From: Trachelipus rathkii
Lineage: Eukaryota; Arthropoda; Malacostraca; Isopoda; Trachelipodidae
Length of the DNA: 64,000 bases
Direction of reading: 5' to 3'
NCBI GenBank assembly: GCA_015478945.1
Contig: JABUQX010022082.1
Coordinates: 1 to 64,000, forward strand
Shown here: positions 59,479-64,000 of the stretch, piece by piece
How the letters are laid out: the number at the start of each line of letters is the position of its first letter
Numbering within the stretch: position 1 is the stretch's first letter
Notes under the pieces: model-generated
What the model saw: the letters and a program-made list of their open reading frames with translations, nothing else
Databases searched by the model: none
Told to the model about the DNA's origin: nothing
Position numbers and translations under genes: made by a program

Positions 59479-59664
59479 ATGTTTTTTAAACTCATCGCTT
59501 TAGGGTTACTTTTCATTTTTCTAATAGGGTACTTCAAATCATTCTCGCCGTTTCAAGATAAGAAAAATACGGAGATCGGAGCCGCAGCAACAGCAACAGA
59601 AACGAAAACTGAATGCCCCGTTAAAAAGATGTTTAAAAATATTAGAAATTTAATTTTGCGCTAA
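59479..59664 (+). CDS. Small single-span membrane protein (61 aa)
   Basis: The ATG is at 59479. Residues 5-22 form one hydrophobic segment, followed by a charged tail with an Ala/Thr stretch and a single Cys-Pro. The start context is AATATG-like and the spacer to the preceding gene is 102 bp. Envelope proteins of this shape are common in large arthropod DNA viruses, but nothing more specific can be said. Confidence 0.55.
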   Translation: MFFKLIALGLLFIFLIGYFKSFSPFQDKKNTEIGAAATATETKTECPVKKMFKNIRNLILR

Positions 59665-59921
59665 TCGAATAAAGAGTTAATAGAGCTAGTAGCGACCCCG
59701 GCTATATAATAATACTTACGTTTCTGGAAAGGTCCGAAAAATCCTATTGAAGCCGCTGAGTAATTATCGAGCGAACCATTTAATATATCTCGTTCGGTTC
59801 GAAACATCGATATCTAAAAAAGCGAGCGTTAATAAATTTTTTTTTGGTTAAAATTTTTTTAACGCAAACCAAAACCAAATAATCTTTCTTAAGAGGCCGA
59901 AAAATAAATTAAAGCGCCTTA

Positions 59922-61445
59922 ATGAATAGACAATCAGGAGTTTCTAAAAATCTTTCGGTAAGTTTTAATCCGAAAATATTATTCGGACCAATACCCCCTC
60001 TAAAACCGGTATTTGAACCGATATCGCAAGACGACGAAAGGGAATCCGATCTGAATAATAGCTCGGAGGAACATTCTACTTCGCTCGCGGATTTTGAAGA
60101 AGAAGAAAAAGTCCACCCTAATGAGGGAGAAAAGGGCGACGACGTCGGAGAAATGAACGAAGGAGGTATAAATTTGAATACAAATGAGAGATCTTCGTTA
60201 AACGTCGAAACGATAGACGACGACACCGTCGATGACTTTGATAGCGACGAAGACGACGACGACGATAACGATACCACAATGAGCGCATCTTACGAAATCA
60301 ACGAGGGGGGCGACGATAACACGACGGTCGCGTCTTTTGAATACCGCAAGGGGGTCGACGATGACACATCGAAGGAGTCTGTTGAAAACGACAAGGGAGA
60401 CGGCGATGTAGACGCGACAAAAGAAAAATCGAAGGAAGAAAATTTTGTCAAAAATAATATATATTCCAAATATTCGTCACTGCCGTGGATTCGTACTCCG
60501 TATATAATGCACCTTGATAAAACCAACTTGGAAAGCGATCGAGAAAAAGGCTTTCGGCCCGTAGCGAAACGACAAATCGGTGTTTCGTCGGCCTACAGTA
60601 CTCCGTATATTAAGCACCTTGATCAAATCAACCCCTTCGCGAAGAAGTTCGAAAGCGATCAAGAAAAAGGCGTTTCTCCCGGATCGGAAGAATATCGAGG
60701 AAAAGGTTTTTTACCAAGACTCTTTCCCGAATTGGAAAAAAATCAACAAGAAAACGACGTTCCACCAATGTATTATACTCCGTATATTATGCACCTTAAT
60801 AAAATCAACCCAGTCCCGAAGAAGTTTGAAAACGATCGAGAAAAGGGCGTTTCGCCCGAAACGAAAGAAATAGAAAATAATACCAATCGAGGAAATACCT
60901 TTTTACCGAGATCCATCCCCGAATTCGAAAAAAATGAACGAGAAAAAGATGTTTCTCCAGAATTCCCATACGGCGCGAAAGAATCCGACAGAGGTAACGT
61001 CGAATATTTTTTACCCAAGTTTATGAATCCGCGGTATTCTCCTCCTGATCCCCCAACAACCAAAAAACGGGAATCGGTAATGCAAATTTACTCTACAGTG
61101 GGTCTCACTGTTATAGGAATCGTACTTTTAATAATGGTCATTTTAACATTCATTAGATTCACTAAACGTAGAAAAATAGTACCGGTAAAAACGGGTGTTA
61201 AAAATTTTGACGGCGAAGACATCTACGAATACCACTTCCTCGAAGAGGATGAAAACGATCATCACATGGACGACGAAGACAACATGGACGACGAAGACAA
61301 CATGGACGACGAAGAGAGCACGGACGACGAAGACAGCATGAACGATGAAGACAACATGAGCGATGAAGACGAAGATAATGATGACGACGACGCAGTCGAC
61401 AATGAAGATGCTGAAGAGGAGGAGGGCGGAGAAAACGATTACGAT

Positions 61446-61481
<36 letters not shown>

Positions 61482-61482
61482 C

Positions 61483-61561
<79 letters not shown>

Positions 61562-64000
61562 GAATCTACAACCAGCGACAACGACCTCGGTGGTTGTCAA
61601 TGCCACCCCCACCGATAAGACTCACAACAATGAAATGAAAACTTCTCCCAGAACAATCCCCCTGTCCCTCTTTAAAGACGCCGTTCTATTGCGTACCGCT
61701 GATAGAAGTTCACCAGTTGCCTTTTACCAATATGGTTTTATTCATTACGAAGTTTTTCAATACGAAGAACGATTCAATAAAATTTTATTCGATGAAGAGA
61801 TTTTCTCAGAATCGACGGGGAGAAAAAAGAAAAAGAGAAGGAATAAAAGTAATCTGCGGATGGAGCACGATTATAGTAACGAAGAGGAAGAAGAAGAAGT
61901 AGAAAAAGAGGACGAGAGCGACGAAGATTATTCGGACGAGGATAACTCGTTCGCTACTGCCCGGTTTATCGCGTACGGGAATGACGTATTATACAAAGAA
62001 AAGAAGGGGTCGGAAACGGAGGAATGCGGCGAATGCGAGGAAATGACGAGTGGATCGAATGATAAAACTTTCGAAAAGTTCCACAAAATTAGAAGCGACG
62101 CATCGTCACTTTGCAAAGTTCAGCAGCTATTCACTTACATCGACGACGATCACAGCGAATCTTTCGTATTTTTAAGGGCGATCGAAGAAAATGAAATTGC
62201 TAAAAAGGGGATATTAGTAAAAGGGGTCACCCTATTTTATAGCGAAAATATTCTAAACGCTAAAAGAAAATATAAAGGAAGTTATCATATAAGATTCGAT
62301 ACGGATTATAAGTACGTAGATTACGTAAATTATCCGTCGGGCAAAAGAAAAAGAACGGAATTCGAGGATTTACCGACGACGGATTCTCGCTTTCGCTGCG
62401 CGGTAATGTCCCAAAATCATAAAGAATTCCTAGCGTTAAAATCCGACGACGAGGTGGCGTTCGAAATTTCCAAAACTGATACTAAATTGACTTATTTTAA
62501 AAATGGAAAATCGTCCTCGGAAGAAGCTATAGTCGCCCTCGACCCATTTTACGGCATGACTTGCGTTTCGTCTAAGGGTTATTGCGAAGGATTTTTGACC
62601 TCCTCGTCAAAAATACTCCAATTTCAACCGAATTTAAAGCGCGATTACAACTGCACAATAAATATATCGCATCAACCGATGCGCCTGGTGTTAAAAGTTT
62701 TAAAAAATAAAAAACGGAATGTAAAGAAAAACGACGAAGAAAGAAAGGTAAAACGTCGTCGTCATCATGCCGCCGAACACGACTTTGGGAAAATTAGTCT
62801 AGCCGAAATAAATTATAGCGGGGGGGAAAATTTCAACGGCAGTGGCAGTGGCGGTAAGGATTTCGTTAAAGAGTTCCTACATTACGTCTTATCGAAAGCT
62901 AATCAAAATGTAAATTCGAAAGTTGAAGGGTTCGGCTTTATAAACGACGACGGGGAAAACTACAACCACAAACGTTTTCGCGAATATTTCCCGCTCCTGC
63001 GTAACACGATCTCGATGAAAGAAATATACGGTGTCGAGGTGACCGCGAAATTTACGGAGAATCGAACTTCTTTACCGTTAAAATTCGTTTTGGAATCTAC
63101 AGAATTAATTCGCCTAATCCATTCTCGAAAACCCGAAAATAACGAACGATTCTTCTCCCCTAGTACGACGAAACGTTTAATTCACGTTTCTAAATCGTTT
63201 TTCTTCAACGGGAATATAAATAGTAAATTATACTGTTATTGTTGGAATACCGAAAAGAATAATAGGGACGACGGTAGTGACGAGCGTTTCCTAAAAATAT
63301 TAAAGGGGTGCGATATTTCCTCGCTGAGGTTCGAAGTGCCTAGTTTTAAAAATAATAGTAAACGTAAAAACGTTGATAAAAACGTCGGTGTCGCGATCAC
63401 CGACAAATGGATAGTGTTTTCGTGCGATAGATGGAATATGTTAGATACAAGCTCCGAGTCGCCACTGCGCGCGCGCGCGATAAAAGGAGGAGACGAGGAA
63501 GGAGAGGACGCGGAGGAGGATATTATCTTAAATCTAAATCTTCAACGGTTTCCCGTATACTCCGTAATACCTCTAACACCTCATTTGTCTCGCGGTTTCG
63601 CGTACGTTAGACAATCGGAAATTTTCGATTCCAATCCGACATTTTTAATAAAAAGCGAAACCGCGGTTGATATTCCGAAATGGGAGCTCGTTAAGGTAGG
63701 GCGAAGAGTAGGGATCTTCTCCTCCTCCTCGTCCTCGGATCGATACGAGCTTATCGAATCCACCCCGGTCGACCTGCGTTTAAACTCTGAAAAAGACGAG
63801 GAGAAAAACCCGATGCGCAGTTACGGAATCGAAACGAAAACGTTACGCTACCTCGACGACGAATTCGAAGATGTTAAATTCCTGCTAATGAGCGAGGTCG
63901 AAATGATTCATTATTTCAAGGCTAGCGAAAACGAAGACAAGGAAGTGATGTTACAATCTTATTTGAGAGATAGAAAATTATCGTATCGTAAATGTTTTAT
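59922..64000 (+). CDS. Giant ORF, partial at window end (at least 1359 codons), single membrane span
   Basis: From ATG 59922 the frame stays open to the last base. The N-terminal 380 residues are acidic and contain three copies of a Thr-Pro-Tyr-Ile-x-His-Leu module followed by Glu-Lys-Gly (nt about 60490, 60600, 60780). Residues about 388-411 form one hydrophobic span, followed at once by a basic cluster. Next come a 15-18 nt acidic minisatellite (Met-Asp-Asp-Glu, 61267-61370), a poly-Asn run of 35 Asn and one His (61449-61556), a charged stretch, and then an ordered region of more than 600 residues. The size class and low-complexity style recall the giant nucleocapsid protein VP664 of WSSV (6077 residues), but no sequence match has been established. 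It could equally be another large structural protein. Confidence 0.8.
61449..61556 (+). repeat. AAT microsatellite encoding poly-Asn
   Basis: 36 consecutive codons, all AAT except one CAT at 61482, lie in frame inside the giant ORF. Because the unit is a triplet, length changes keep the frame open. The tract is likely polymorphic. Confidence 0.9.

Noticed and set aside
61143..61638. Val/Ile-rich ORFs around the poly-Asn region
   Set aside because: Shadows of the giant plus-strand ORF and its AAT/GAC repeats.
1..64000. Alternative genetic code with reassigned stop codons
   Set aside because: In-frame stops followed by coding sequence involve TAA, TAG and TGA in a few genes only, while long intact genes end normally; decay or errors explain them better.
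1..64000. tRNA or rRNA genes
   Set aside because: I saw no cloverleaf-like arrangement with conserved TTC-loop bases and no rRNA-like conserved blocks; a covariance-model scan would be needed to exclude them fully.

Overview
The window reads as part of a large, AT-rich, double-stranded DNA virus genome of an arthropod. It is either an exogenous virus or a copy integrated in a host genome. Three things argue for this: long intronless ORFs on both strands with short spacers, a cysteine-rich membrane protein resembling the per os infectivity factors (PIFs), and a baculovirus/nimavirus-style homologous repeat region. Two more are weaker: acidic and poly-amino-acid low-complexity tracts, and a very long ORF running off the right edge. 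The best guess is a relative of white spot syndrome virus (Nimaviridae, class Naldaviricetes). This is inference, because no DNA polymerase, helicase or other decisive marker lies in the window.

Layout. Positions 1-5.3 kb hold a broken lysine-rich gene, a broken Ser/Glu-rich gene, and a tandem pair of related minus-strand genes of which one is a pseudogene. 5.9-8.8 kb holds a large unidentified gene whose start may lie across a 74-nt intron. 8.9-12.6 kb is mostly decayed small genes, including a Crypton-like tyrosine recombinase fragment. 12.7-14.9 kb carries the PIF-like gene and a small neighbour. 14.9-17 kb has only weak ORFs. 17.1-23.1 kb is a block of five intact minus-strand genes, and a shared divergent spacer starts a plus-strand block at 23.25 kb. 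25-39 kb contains an H4-like histone gene, a gene with a PIP-box-like motif, a 2617-residue coiled-coil protein and an H3-like histone gene. 39.2-43.4 kb encodes a 1425-residue Cys-rich protein. 45-47.5 kb is the repeat region, followed by two tandem LRR-like paralogues (48-53.3 kb). 53.8-58.1 kb has two minus-strand genes, and 58.3 kb to the end carries plus-strand genes finishing in an ORF of at least 1359 codons.

The most interesting content is the histone-fold set. A 92-residue H4-like protein aligns to histone H4 without gaps. A 382-residue protein has an H3-like core, a long Lys-rich tail and a Pro/Ser/Thr-rich C-terminal tail. A 208-residue protein has a weaker H2A-like C-terminal region. 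Together with other basic and acidic proteins this suggests virus-encoded chromatin, which would have to be tested by structure prediction and virion proteomics.

Gene damage (frameshifts and in-frame stops) is concentrated in the left 17 kb, while very long genes elsewhere are intact. That pattern fits decay of particular genes, or an endogenous copy, better than uniform sequencing error, but local assembly errors in GAC runs and homopolymers cannot be excluded. Product names are given only where a motif supports them.
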